Source: JAJPHW01 sp963771505 (GTDB lineage Bacteria; Acidobacteriota; Terriglobia; Terriglobales; Acidobacteriaceae). From it: DNA of 64,000 nucleotides. Positions within the stretch are counted from its first letter, which is position 1. The number at the start of each line of letters is the position of its first letter. The stretch lies in assembly GCA_963771505.1 (NCBI GenBank), contig CAVYTO010000002.1, forward strand, positions 1,240,001 through 1,304,000. The letters run 5' to 3'. Both the position numbers and the translations under genes were made by a program. This document shows, piece after piece, positions 53,548 through 62,298 of the stretch. The notes beneath the pieces are model-generated. The model was not told where the DNA came from, made no database searches, and saw only the letters and a program-made list of their open reading frames with translations.

Positions 53548-54378
53548 CTAATTCATAAATAGCGCCACCCAGTAGGTTCCGCCCGGGTAAGTCGCCGTCT
53601 GGGAGTAGCACGTTCCGACCGTTGCCGTCTTGACCGCAGAATTCCCCACAGCCGTTCCTACCCCGGATGGAAGTTCAGCAGGGTCGCTCGTGGTGTAGCG
53701 AATCAAATATCCTGAGTGAGGCGTCGGGAGTTTGACCGAATCCGCCGTGGCCATCGCGCACGCCGCGAGGTGCGCGTCGGAACCGTCCGCAGAAGCAAAC
53801 GGCGGCAATCCCGAAGTTTGTCGGAAACGGTTCACAGCTGCCAGAACCAAGTGTGCACTTTCCGACGCGGCGCGAGTTTCCGAGCCTTTGGCGAAGTCCT
53901 GTGTAACGTAGAGCATGCTTCCCGAACGCACCACGCCGATTCCGGCGAGATTGAAATCCGCATCGAGCAGGTTTGCGCGGTGATGCGGCGACCCCATGAA
54001 GCCACGATGTGAATCATCCGCACTGGGAGCAAAGCCTACGTTCTCACCCTCCGCGCTCAACTCGAGCGTGCTCACGCGCGCCAGACGCTGCGGCAGGGCT
54101 GGCTCGCCGGGAAGGTCGTGCGACAAGTGTCCCTGTGACGCCATCAACTCCGAGTGTTGACGCGCAGCTGCTCGAAGCGTGGGATCGAACTTTAACTGCG
54201 GCAACCCGGCCTGGGCGCGAGCCTGGTTCGCAAGATCAAGCATGCGTTGCTCTGCGGCGTCATCCGGTGACTGCGCGCATGCCGAAGCGCAGGCTAGAAG
54301 AAGCGCCGCAAAACCCGGTAAACTCCGTACAAACCGGGCGTCAAACCTACACTTCCATCTGCCATTTGAGGCTCGCAT
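53548..54378 (-). CDS. Secreted CAP (SCP/PR1-like) domain protein
   Basis: A 276-residue secreted protein. A signal peptide (LPGFAALLLACASACAQS) is followed by a CAP domain with AARQHSELMASQGHLSH, GENVGFAPSADD and MGSPHHRANLLDADF, typical of bacterial YkwD-like proteins. The C-terminal approximately 100 residues look like a second extracellular domain and end YWVALFMN. ATG 54378 is used because the longer frame begins with TTG. It is convergent with ispG. Confidence 0.88.
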   Translation of the reverse strand: MRASNGRWKCRFDARFVRSLPGFAALLLACASACAQSPDDAAEQRMLDLANQARAQAGLPQLKFDPTLRAAARQHSELMASQGHLSHDLPGEPALPQRLARVSTLELSAEGENVGFAPSADDSHRGFMGSPHHRANLLDADFNLAGIGVVRSGSMLYVTQDFAKGSETRAASESAHLVLAAVNRFRQTSGLPPFASADGSDAHLAACAMATADSVKLPTPHSGYLIRYTTSDPAELPSGVGTAVGNSAVKTATVGTCYSQTATYPGGTYWVALFMN

Positions 54379-54455
54379 CGTGACTCGCAGTGGTAATCCT
54401 CGCCGCTGCAAGTTTGCGTAGAATAGGCTCTAGGCGCGGGAGATACACGATCACG

Positions 54456-55790
54456 ATGGGCACATTCTGGGTATTACTTTTAGCGGCTTCGAACCTGGTC
54501 CTAGTGGCCATGGTCGTGCAGTTACTGCGCCGGACGGGCAGTTCCGGGGGGCAAGCCGATGGGCTCGGCCGCCTCGCCGCACAAAACGAATCCCTGAATC
54601 ACACGCTCACGGCGAAATTCGCATCGGCGACAGGCGACATGGCAGCGAGGCTCGAACAGACTAAGGGAGACCTGCGCCAGCAAGTCGCAGACCGCTTGGT
54701 GGAAGGCTTCTCTGGCATTCGCAGTGCAGTCGACCTGCAAATGCAAACCGGACGTAAAGAGCAGTCCGAGGGTCTCGCGCAAGCGCGAGCGGAGCTCACC
54801 GGTTCTCTCGCCTTGACGACCGCGCAGTTGAAGTCCGAATTCGACGGCATGAACGCGAAGACGGCCCAGAGTTTGGAGAGCATCCGCGACCGGGTGGACG
54901 CGCGCTTGATGGCAATCACCGATCAAGTCCAAGTGAAGCTCGATCAAAATATCAAAGAAGGGTTCGCGCAGTTCGAAAAAGTCCAGCAGCATCTGAAAGC
55001 CGCGGAAGAACAGTTGCGGGAGGTCGGCGCGCTGGGTCACTCCATCAACGACCTCAACAATTTGCTCAAGCTTCCGCACCTGCGAGGAAAGTTCGGCGAG
55101 GCCAGTCTGGAGCGCCTGCTAGCGGACTTCTTACCCGCGCACATGTTCGAAATCCAGGCGCAGTTGCCGGAAGGCGGCGGACGTGCCGACGCACTGATTC
55201 AGTTTCCCGATCGCAGGCTCCCGATCGACGCGAAATTTCCGCGCGAACAAGTACTAGCCTTATTCGAGAGCAACGTCGAGTCAGAGATTGAAGACGCGCG
55301 CCGGGAATTCGTTCGCGTGATGAAGGCCGAAGCCAGACGGATCAAGGCTTACATTCAGCCCGAGAACGGGACTACGGAAATCGCATTGATGTATTTGCCG
55401 AGCGAAACGCTTTACATGGAAACGGTGCGCAATCGTGACCTGGCAGATTGGCTAAATCAACTGCACGTGTTCCCAGTGTCTCCGAATACTCTGCTGATGA
55501 CTCTGCAAACCATCTCCCTCGTCCACAAGTGGTATGAAGTTGCGAGCCGGTTCGAAAAGAGCCGACAGGAATTAGGCAAAGCGCAGAAATCTTTCGACTA
55601 TTTCCAGAACCAGTTCGACAACGTAGGCAAGAGCTTGAACAAAGCTCAGGAGGCTTTTGATACCGCGCAGAAACACCTCAAAACTTACCGAGGCAAAGTT
55701 ACGGCCTTGAGCGGGCAAGAGCAGTTAGAACTCGACACAGCAAAAGCCGAGCAGGAGGACCTTCCTCTGCTCGGCAAAGCCAGCGCTTAG
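54456..55790 (+). CDS. rmuC: RmuC-family DNA recombination protein
   Basis: A 444-residue membrane-tethered protein. One N-terminal membrane helix (WVLLLAASNLVLVAMVVQLL) is followed by a long coiled coil (about residues 40-215). The RmuC nuclease-like domain has LRGKFGEASLERLLADFLP, GGGRADALIQFP and RLPIDAKFPREQVLALFE. Homologues limit inversions between short repeats. The ATG at 54456 gives the proper anchor; upstream frame is spurious. Confidence 0.92.
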   Translation: MGTFWVLLLAASNLVLVAMVVQLLRRTGSSGGQADGLGRLAAQNESLNHTLTAKFASATGDMAARLEQTKGDLRQQVADRLVEGFSGIRSAVDLQMQTGRKEQSEGLAQARAELTGSLALTTAQLKSEFDGMNAKTAQSLESIRDRVDARLMAITDQVQVKLDQNIKEGFAQFEKVQQHLKAAEEQLREVGALGHSINDLNNLLKLPHLRGKFGEASLERLLADFLPAHMFEIQAQLPEGGGRADALIQFPDRRLPIDAKFPREQVLALFESNVESEIEDARREFVRVMKAEARRIKAYIQPENGTTEIALMYLPSETLYMETVRNRDLADWLNQLHVFPVSPNTLLMTLQTISLVHKWYEVASRFEKSRQELGKAQKSFDYFQNQFDNVGKSLNKAQEAFDTAQKHLKTYRGKVTALSGQEQLELDTAKAEQEDLPLLGKASA

Positions 55791-55801
55791 ACTTGGCGCA
55801 A

Positions 55802-56257
55802 TTACGGTTTGGTCATCGTGAAGTTACCCGAACCGGTGCATCCAGTGCCGCCGGTGAGGGTCCACGTTCCGGTGATCGTGTTGTTAGTCACCGCCCCCTG
55901 CAATACCAGTTGATTGCCGACGGGCGTTCCTGAGGTCAGCGTCATGCCATAACTGCCGGTGACGTTTCCGTTGAAATTACCCGACAATGAAAACGAACCT
56001 GTCGCCGTCGTGCCCGACACGAAGCACGGGGACGATGAACTAAAGTTCAAGTTGGTAACGGTCACTGAAGACCCGCTCGCAACCTGACTTAAAGACGTCG
56101 TGAACGAGAATGCCGGGCTGCCGTCGGGATTAGTTAGAGTCGCAGTCCAGTTGCCGTTCACGTTGCCAGAATTGCTCGAAGAATTGCTGCCGCCGCAAGC
56201 GCCAAGCACTAACGTCATTCCTACTGCTATTACGAATGCCAACCATGTTTGTTTCAT
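55802..56257 (-). CDS. Small secreted lipoprotein
   Basis: A 151-residue lipoprotein. The signal ends in the lipobox LVLGAC, followed by a GGSNSSSNSGN linker and a Ser/Thr/Gly/Asn-rich beta-rich domain (VNGNWTATLTNPDGSPAF, NNTITGTWTLTGG). Two cysteines (in SSPCFVSG and TGCTGSG) may pair. Similar proteins are common in Acidobacteriota; function unknown. It is convergent with rmuC. Confidence 0.82.
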   Translation of the reverse strand: MKQTWLAFVIAVGMTLVLGACGGSNSSSNSGNVNGNWTATLTNPDGSPAFSFTTSLSQVASGSSVTVTNLNFSSSSPCFVSGTTATGSFSLSGNFNGNVTGSYGMTLTSGTPVGNQLVLQGAVTNNTITGTWTLTGGTGCTGSGNFTMTKP

Positions 56258-56351
56258 ATCAGGGCTCCCTCCACATAAGTGGGCCTACTTGAGAACACCA
56301 AATGACCAAAAAAGTTGCCAAGAAATGTTCAATTTGCGGTTTAACCGATAG

Positions 56352-56744
56352 CTACTTTTTTCTAGACGAGGCCATGGGAACCGGACGCCGCAGCGGGACG
56401 ATTGCCCCTCGCGCAGGGTCGGCTGCGGCGCTCGCTCGGGAAAGCACTTCTTCCTGGATGTATTTCACGAAGTCCTGAATCTGGCGTTGCATCTCTTCCA
56501 TTCGCTCGCGCATTTGCAGAATGATGGCCATCCCGCTAATGTTCACGCCTAAATCTCGCGCCAACGACAAAATAAATTCGAGACGCAACAAATCCTCGTC
56601 GGTATAAAGGCGAGTGTTCCCTTCGGTGCGCGAGGGCTTGAGCAGTCCCTCGCGCTCGTACAGACGAAGGGTCTGCGGATGGATTCCATACATCTCCGCT
56701 ACTGCGGAAATCATGTAGGCGCCCTTGGATTTTCGCTTAGTCAT
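56352..56744 (-). CDS. HspR-like MerR-family regulator
   Basis: A 130-residue winged-helix regulator. YMISAVAEMYGIHPQTLRLY, EREGLLKPSRTEGNTRLY and LLRLEFILSLARDLGVNISG closely follow HspR, the repressor of the dnaK regulon in actinobacteria and relatives. A coiled dimerisation region and a short C-terminal tail follow. ATG 56744 is used; the frame extends upstream without a supported start. It is divergent from the DUF2383 gene, not beside dnaK; no perfect HAIR operator was seen between them. Confidence 0.85.
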   Translation of the reverse strand: MTKRKSKGAYMISAVAEMYGIHPQTLRLYEREGLLKPSRTEGNTRLYTDEDLLRLEFILSLARDLGVNISGMAIILQMRERMEEMQRQIQDFVKYIQEEVLSRASAAADPARGAIVPLRRPVPMASSRKK

Positions 56745-56897
56745 TACATTCACATGACGGGTGATAATTTGACTTGCAATCACTGCATGTCGAATACCCA
56801 TCTTAATGCACTTTTGATTGCTGCCGGTTGTGTTCGATGAGTCATCATTTCATCCAACCACTCCTGCCGAATTGCATCAGATGAGACGGAGGAAATC

Positions 56898-57347
56898 ATG
56901 GAAAATAATAATAAAACTTTAGAAGTGGTTGAGAAGTTGATAGAGACTTGTAAAGATGGCGAAAATGGCTACCGGGATGCCGCCGAGCACGTCAAACGCG
57001 CTGACCTGAAGACGTTCTTCTTGAACCAAAGTCTCGAACGCTCGAAGTTTGCCGGCGAACTGCAAGCTGAATTGCCTCACCTCGGCGAGCATGGAAAGAA
57101 AGATTCAGGTTCAACTTCAGCTGCGATTCATCGTGCTTGGATCGACACCAAAGTAGCTTTGGGAGGCGGAGACAAGACCATTCTTGAGTCCGTGGAGCAA
57201 GGCGAGGACAATGCTAAGAAGAACTACAAAGAAGCTCTGACGACTCATCTTCCCAGGAACGTTGCGGAAATCGTGCAGCGCCAGGCTGCAAGCGTGCAGA
57301 CGGCTCACGACAAAGTCCGGACCATGCGCGACGCCGAAGCGGCGTAA
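56898..57347 (+). CDS. PA2169/DUF2383-family four-helix protein
   Basis: A 149-residue helical-bundle protein with ferritin-like topology: VEKLIETCKDGENGYRDAAE, FFLNQSLERSKFAGELQAEL and EDNAKKNYKEAL. Family members are stress-associated and of unknown activity. The ATG follows GGAGG (ACGGAGGAAATC). It is divergent from the HspR-like gene, which might regulate it; this is inference. Confidence 0.88.
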   Translation: MENNNKTLEVVEKLIETCKDGENGYRDAAEHVKRADLKTFFLNQSLERSKFAGELQAELPHLGEHGKKDSGSTSAAIHRAWIDTKVALGGGDKTILESVEQGEDNAKKNYKEALTTHLPRNVAEIVQRQAASVQTAHDKVRTMRDAEAA

Positions 57348-57369
57348 CCAGGTCTACACAAAAAAAGCG

Positions 57370-57397
57370 AAGGCCGGGACTGAATCCCGGCCTTTTC
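57370..57397 (+). terminator. Bidirectional rho-independent terminator
   Basis: The stem AGGCCGGGA / TCCCGGCCT with a CTGAA loop is followed by TTTTC on the plus strand; an A-rich run on the left side provides a T-tract for the minus strand. It separates the DUF2383 gene from the convergent APC permease gene. Confidence 0.9.
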
Positions 57398-57412
57398 TCG
57401 TTGTACAAATGA

Positions 57413-58822
57413 CTAGACCGCTGGCGACGCCTCTTCTTGAGGAAGAGTCCAACCCTCCGGCTTTACGGCATGGTTGATGAAGTACGCAACCACTCCGGCC
57501 CCGATCAGGATCATGCCGAAAGCAAGCGCACTCATCCCCCATACTTGCTCAGTTTCGCTGCGAAAAATCGAAAAGCCTAGCAGCAAGATCGGAGCCACAC
57601 CGACCGCGACGGCGCCAAACAGCCCGCCCGGAACGCGGAATGGCCGCGGAAGGTCAGGCTCTCGGAATCGAAGCACGGCTAGCGCGACGAATTCCAGTCC
57701 GAGACTGAATCCATAGAGCAGGATGTCAATCGTGACTAGGCGTTCGAAGCCCAACCCCAGGCACATCGCCCATCCGATCGCCAACGCGACAATGGCAACC
57801 CACGGCGCTTTGGTCTTCGGTTGCAACTTGGCGAACACCCGAGGCAACATTCCGTCTTGCGCCATGGCCAGCGGAAGCCGCGAATAGCTCATCACCAGTG
57901 CGTTGAACATCCCAAACGCGCTGATCATGCCACCAGCAACCAGCGCGATTCGCAACCCGGGGCCGCCGAGAAGCCCTGCGATCTCGGCCCAGGAACCGGT
58001 TTCCCAGGCGCTCGGGGCGAGACCGGTCATCCACAAAGCGGCGACCGGCAAAATATAGCTGGCGGCTACAATCGCGACCGCGACCAGCATCGCACGCGGA
58101 TAGGTCCTCTGCGGGCGCTCGACTTCCGTGGCAATCGTCGAGGCATTGTCCCATCCCATGTAATTCCACATCGCGATGAGAAGGCCACCGATCATGTCGA
58201 CTTTAGATGTGGTAGGTGTGGTCACCGCATGCAGCAGCGCGCCGTACTTAAGCGGAGCGAGAAAAAGCATGAGGGCAAACGGCGATGACAGCGCAAAGAA
58301 CAGCCACAACGAAGTGGTCGAGACCACCTTCACTCCGGCGATGTTCAACAGCGCGCAAGCCGTGACCACCGCAAGCCCTACGATGACGCCGCGATGCCCG
58401 ACGCTGAACCAGGGAAACAGGCGCGTCAGATATACGACAAAGAGAGTGGGGTAAATGGCCATGTCAAACACCGATGCGATGAGCGATAGCCAGGCCTCTT
58501 GAAATCCCCAAAAATTGCCCATCGAGCGGCGGACCCACGCATAGTAGCCGCCCTCTTTCGGCAGAGCACTCGAAAGTTCTCCGATCATGAAAGCGGTGGG
58601 AAGGCTCCAAAGAATTGGCGTCAGCAGCAAAATTAGAATTGCGCGCCCGTAGCCCGCGCCGTGCACGATGTCTTCTGTGCCGTAGGTTCCACCGGAGACC
58701 ATAAAAAAGGTCGCCGCGACTAAAGGCCACAGTGTGAGTCGAACCGATTTTTTCCGGTTGGGGATTTTTGCGAGCGGCGGATTGCGCTCAGGCAGGGTGC
58801 GTGACAGGCTTGCGGTGGCCAA
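57413..58822 (-). CDS. APC-family amino acid permease
   Basis: A 469-residue inner-membrane transporter with about 12 membrane helices. The first helix carries MVSGGTYGTEDIV (the Gly-rich substrate loop), and GELSSALPKEGGYYAWVRRSMG is the hallmark of APC transporters. RFREPDLPRPFRVPGGL near the C-terminus is typical of amino acid and polyamine members. The exact substrate is not predictable. It is convergent with the DUF2383 gene. Confidence 0.92.
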   Translation of the reverse strand: MATASLSRTLPERNPPLAKIPNRKKSVRLTLWPLVAATFFMVSGGTYGTEDIVHGAGYGRAILILLLTPILWSLPTAFMIGELSSALPKEGGYYAWVRRSMGNFWGFQEAWLSLIASVFDMAIYPTLFVVYLTRLFPWFSVGHRGVIVGLAVVTACALLNIAGVKVVSTTSLWLFFALSSPFALMLFLAPLKYGALLHAVTTPTTSKVDMIGGLLIAMWNYMGWDNASTIATEVERPQRTYPRAMLVAVAIVAASYILPVAALWMTGLAPSAWETGSWAEIAGLLGGPGLRIALVAGGMISAFGMFNALVMSYSRLPLAMAQDGMLPRVFAKLQPKTKAPWVAIVALAIGWAMCLGLGFERLVTIDILLYGFSLGLEFVALAVLRFREPDLPRPFRVPGGLFGAVAVGVAPILLLGFSIFRSETEQVWGMSALAFGMILIGAGVVAYFINHAVKPEGWTLPQEEASPAV

Positions 58823-59063
58823 TTTCTATGTGTTCCTCCTCAAGCGACTCACTCTCGCCACCTCGTCTCCCTTGAATATCAACGTCTCGAGGTTCCCGGC
58901 TAAATGCGATTTCCGGACATTTCGGCTGAGTTAGTTCGCACCATTGAGATTACGGGAAAATGCCGGAGATGCAAGAACATTTTTAAGGTAGCCGCTCTCC
59001 GGTTCGGTTACGGAAGGAATACACCGATCACTTGATGATCGACGATAAATCTGCCCGCCGGAA

Positions 59064-61073
59064 CTATTGCGCTTTTACGACCTCAAACGGCTTTTGCAGA
59101 TATTTGCGTGCCTCGTCGAGCGCGCCTTGGGTGTTGTCGTTGGTTTGGATGGCTTGGCGATACTCGTTGGTAGCGCGTTCCCGTTGCCCGGTCACGTCGA
59201 ATATCTTTCCCAGTTGGATGTGGCTCCAAACTTCCGTCCAACGCGGCTCGCCATCGCCGTTCAGAGCTTCGCGATATGCATTGGCTGAAGCCTGAAAGTT
59301 TTTCTGGGTGAAGAAGACTTCGGCAACGCGATAGTGGGCAAGGGAGCTGTTCTTGTTAACGTCGAGGGCCTTATTAAACTCCACCAAAGCGCCAGCGAAA
59401 TCCGCCTGTTGAACCAGGGCCTGCCCACGTTGAATGGAAGCACGCATCTTGATCTCAGTGGAGTTGCGCAAAACACGGTTATCGGGATCGATCAGGATGC
59501 GACGGGGCTTGCCGAACGTCTCGATTGTGAATGCGGAATCGGTACCGACGACGTCGATGCGCCGGTCTTCGGTTTTTCCGTCCGTGTCGACACGCAAATC
59601 CACCGGCATGCGGAACAGGTCGAGGTCCTGATCGATTTGCCCGACGATGCGGAAACCTTTGTTATTGCCAAGTCGATAAACTGTGTATTTCGTCTTGAAT
59701 TCCGGCGCTCCCGTGGAGTCGATCCATTGCGAAAAGAACCAGGTGAGTTTGTCGCCGTAACTCTGTTCGGCGAGCTCGCGAAAGTCATCCACTGACGCCG
59801 ATTTACCAGCATACTTAGTGGCAAACGTCCGCACTGCGGCATCAAATTTCTGGTCGCCCATGACCCAGCGCAGCATGTGCAGGATCATCGCCCCCTTATC
59901 GGTGACCAGCGACTGGAATTCCGGAGAGAACACGTCAAGCTTGCCCGCAGTCGCCAGCGGCACGGTGTCGTATGACAAAGCTCCGACCGACATGTCTTTG
60001 ATTACTTCCTGCAATGCAGTCGCTCCGGCAGCCTGTTCGACGTAACGCGCTTCCGAATAGCGGGCGAAGCCGTCAGAGATCCACCAGTCGTCGTGGGAAT
60101 CGGGGCTTAGCGATACACCCCACCACTGATGCGCGATCGTGTTCGCAAGCAGGCGGTAATTTACCTTCTCAGTAATGCCACGGCTGGAGATTGCTGCCAG
60201 TTCGGGAGCCCACGCCGACGGGACGGTTCCATCGGGCAACTCCACGACGCGGAGCGTTGTTGACGGAGCGGTGCCGTACAAAGTGACAAAGTAGGTGAAT
60301 TCTTTGATCGCGGTTTCACTGTAGAGCGCGCTCAAGTTTTGATGAGAAGGCTTGAAGAAAACATGTAAATCGACGCCCGCCTCGTCGCTCTTCGATTCCT
60401 GAAAAATTCCAGCGATGATGGTTCCGGGAAAGCTGGGCTTCGTCCATGCAAAGTGGAAAGTCTTGGTTGCTGCCGATGCTCCGGAATTTTTCCCGGTTGC
60501 CGTTCCCGCCGTGATCGTCTGCGCTCCGCTGCCGATCACAACCATGTGCGCCGGCACAGTAATGTTCATGGTCGCGGTGAACCGGTTGATGCCGTAATCG
60601 TTCACAGGAAACCATCGCCCCGCGTAAAGGAGGTAACTGGTGTCATCGTCGATTTTTGCGAGGCTCAAACCTTGCACCGGACTGTCGTCAGCGGAATTCA
60701 GCTCTCCTTCGTATTCGAAGGTCAGAGACGTCGATTGGTCCTTCGCCAGTTCATTGCCGAGCGAGACGCGAATCGCCGAATCCTGGGAGATGCGTTCCGC
60801 AGGAAGCACTTTGCCGGCGTCGTCAGTGACTTTGGTGACACGCAAGTCGTTGTGGAGTTCAAAACTTGCGGCGTTGATGTTTCCGAGCGCGGTAAATCTC
60901 ACTTTGGCGCGCGCCGTAATTCGGTGGGTGTGAGGAACCAGTTCGGCGTCAATCTGGTAGTCGTCGACGCGCAACCGCATCTTCTCCGCCGACCAAGCCG
61001 GAAGGCTGAGAGCGGTGATCAGAAGCCAAAAAATTGCGGGGAATAACCTGATGCGCGGACGACTCAATTGCAT
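59064..61073 (-). CDS. Exported M1-aminopeptidase-like protein with degenerate zinc site and C-terminal TPRs
   Basis: A 669-residue exported protein. After a signal (FWLLITALSLPAWSA) comes an M1-type N-terminal beta domain and a catalytic-fold domain with AHQWWGVSLSPDSHDDWW. The zinc motif HExxH reads N311-T-I-A-H315, and the downstream third ligand Glu is Asp in WWISDGFARYSEARY. The GxMEN substrate motif is also missing. The C-terminal approximately 110 residues form TPR-like helices (ALVEFNKALDVNKNSSLAHY). It probably is a non-catalytic binding protein. ATG 61073 has AGGAG nine bases upstream. Confidence 0.8.
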   Translation of the reverse strand: MQLSRPRIRLFPAIFWLLITALSLPAWSAEKMRLRVDDYQIDAELVPHTHRITARAKVRFTALGNINAASFELHNDLRVTKVTDDAGKVLPAERISQDSAIRVSLGNELAKDQSTSLTFEYEGELNSADDSPVQGLSLAKIDDDTSYLLYAGRWFPVNDYGINRFTATMNITVPAHMVVIGSGAQTITAGTATGKNSGASAATKTFHFAWTKPSFPGTIIAGIFQESKSDEAGVDLHVFFKPSHQNLSALYSETAIKEFTYFVTLYGTAPSTTLRVVELPDGTVPSAWAPELAAISSRGITEKVNYRLLANTIAHQWWGVSLSPDSHDDWWISDGFARYSEARYVEQAAGATALQEVIKDMSVGALSYDTVPLATAGKLDVFSPEFQSLVTDKGAMILHMLRWVMGDQKFDAAVRTFATKYAGKSASVDDFRELAEQSYGDKLTWFFSQWIDSTGAPEFKTKYTVYRLGNNKGFRIVGQIDQDLDLFRMPVDLRVDTDGKTEDRRIDVVGTDSAFTIETFGKPRRILIDPDNRVLRNSTEIKMRASIQRGQALVQQADFAGALVEFNKALDVNKNSSLAHYRVAEVFFTQKNFQASANAYREALNGDGEPRWTEVWSHIQLGKIFDVTGQRERATNEYRQAIQTNDNTQGALDEARKYLQKPFEVVKAQ

Positions 61074-61145
61074 CAAACGCGATCTCCTAAATCTGGCTTT
61101 GGTATGATGACGATTGTCCCGCAAAAGATGCTGGCAGGACAAGGC

Positions 61146-62285
61146 TCAGACCGCTTTCCCCTCCAATAGTCCCCCAATTACCAATGCCGCACGTTCCGGT
61201 GCCGGAAAACCACCCGATTCGAGGCCCGAGAGTTTCTGCTTGACTTCGTGCAGGGCCGCAATCATCTCCGCGCGCGCTGGCCCCTCTGAAATGACGCGCT
61301 TCACCTCACCGGCGACAGCCGAAGCCGTGAAGGCATCCTGCACCAATTCTGGGACCACCTCTTGCCCGGCAATCAAATTTACCATCGCGAAATGAGGGAC
61401 TTTTACCTGCGATTTTCCCAGAGCGTAAGTCAAGGGACTCACGCGGTAGACCATGACAAACGGCGTGCCCATGATGGCAGCCTCGACCGTAGCGGTTCCG
61501 CTTGCGATGATCCCGGCGCGCGCATGTGCCAATGCAGGCAAAGCTTCGGGAACAAAATGAATTTGCGGACCATCTTCGATCAGTGATTCCAGAAATTCGC
61601 GGTCAATTGTAGATGCAACCGGCATCAGAAATTCGTAGCCGCTGCCCAGTAAGCTCGCCGCGCGAATCATTTCCGGCAAGTTCATGCGCACTTCTTTTTT
61701 GCGGCTGCCGGGCATGAGGACAATCCAGAACTTGGCCGCGTCCAAACCATACTGCGCGGCATACTGTTCTCTCGTGATGGCAGGCCGCGGCAAGCCGGCC
61801 AGAGGATGGCCGACAAAGGTGGCGTTCACTCCGCGGTCGCGGTAAAACTTTTCTTCGAACGGAAAGATAACCAGGGCCTTGTCCACGTATTTGCTCAGCA
61901 GCCGAACGCGGCCCTGTCTCCACGCCCAAAATTGCGGACAAACATAATAGACGACCGGAATTCCGCGCTTGCGCATCTGCCGCGCCACGCGCCAATTGAA
62001 AGCGGGCGAATCGATCACTACTGCCAGTGCTGGCTTCTGGCGGTCCACTTCCGCAATGAGCTTATGGAAAAGTCCCCAGATGCGGGGCAGATGCTGCAGG
62101 ATTTCTGTGATGCCGACGACCGCCAGGTCTTTGCTGTCAACGATGGTTTCGCATCCGGCGGCCCGCATGCGTTCTCCACCCACGCCGAAAAACTCGAACG
62201 AAGGATTTGATTTGCGGAGGGCTTCGATCAGTTGCGCGCCATACATTTCACCCGAGGCCTCGCCGGCGGAGATCAATATGCGCAT
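61146..62285 (-). CDS. lpxB: Lipid-A-disaccharide synthase
   Basis: A 379-residue GT19 enzyme that joins UDP-diacylglucosamine to lipid X in the lipid A pathway. MRILISAGEASGEMYGAQL, FFGVGGERMRAAGCE, DSPAFNWRVARQMRKRG, YYVCPQFWAWRQGR and GTATVEAAIMGTPFVMVYR are characteristic. ATG 62285 fits known N-termini; the longer frame is rejected. It begins 14 bases after the isocitrate dehydrogenase stop. Its presence shows a lipid-A-containing outer membrane. Confidence 0.95.
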   Translation of the reverse strand: MRILISAGEASGEMYGAQLIEALRKSNPSFEFFGVGGERMRAAGCETIVDSKDLAVVGITEILQHLPRIWGLFHKLIAEVDRQKPALAVVIDSPAFNWRVARQMRKRGIPVVYYVCPQFWAWRQGRVRLLSKYVDKALVIFPFEEKFYRDRGVNATFVGHPLAGLPRPAITREQYAAQYGLDAAKFWIVLMPGSRKKEVRMNLPEMIRAASLLGSGYEFLMPVASTIDREFLESLIEDGPQIHFVPEALPALAHARAGIIASGTATVEAAIMGTPFVMVYRVSPLTYALGKSQVKVPHFAMVNLIAGQEVVPELVQDAFTASAVAGEVKRVISEGPARAEMIAALHEVKQKLSGLESGGFPAPERAALVIGGLLEGKAV

Positions 62286-62298
62286 TGGAAGAGCGGGC

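Noticed and set aside
56745..56897. HAIR operator for the HspR-like regulator
   Set aside because: No CTTGAGT-N7-ACTCAAG match was found by eye between the divergent genes.
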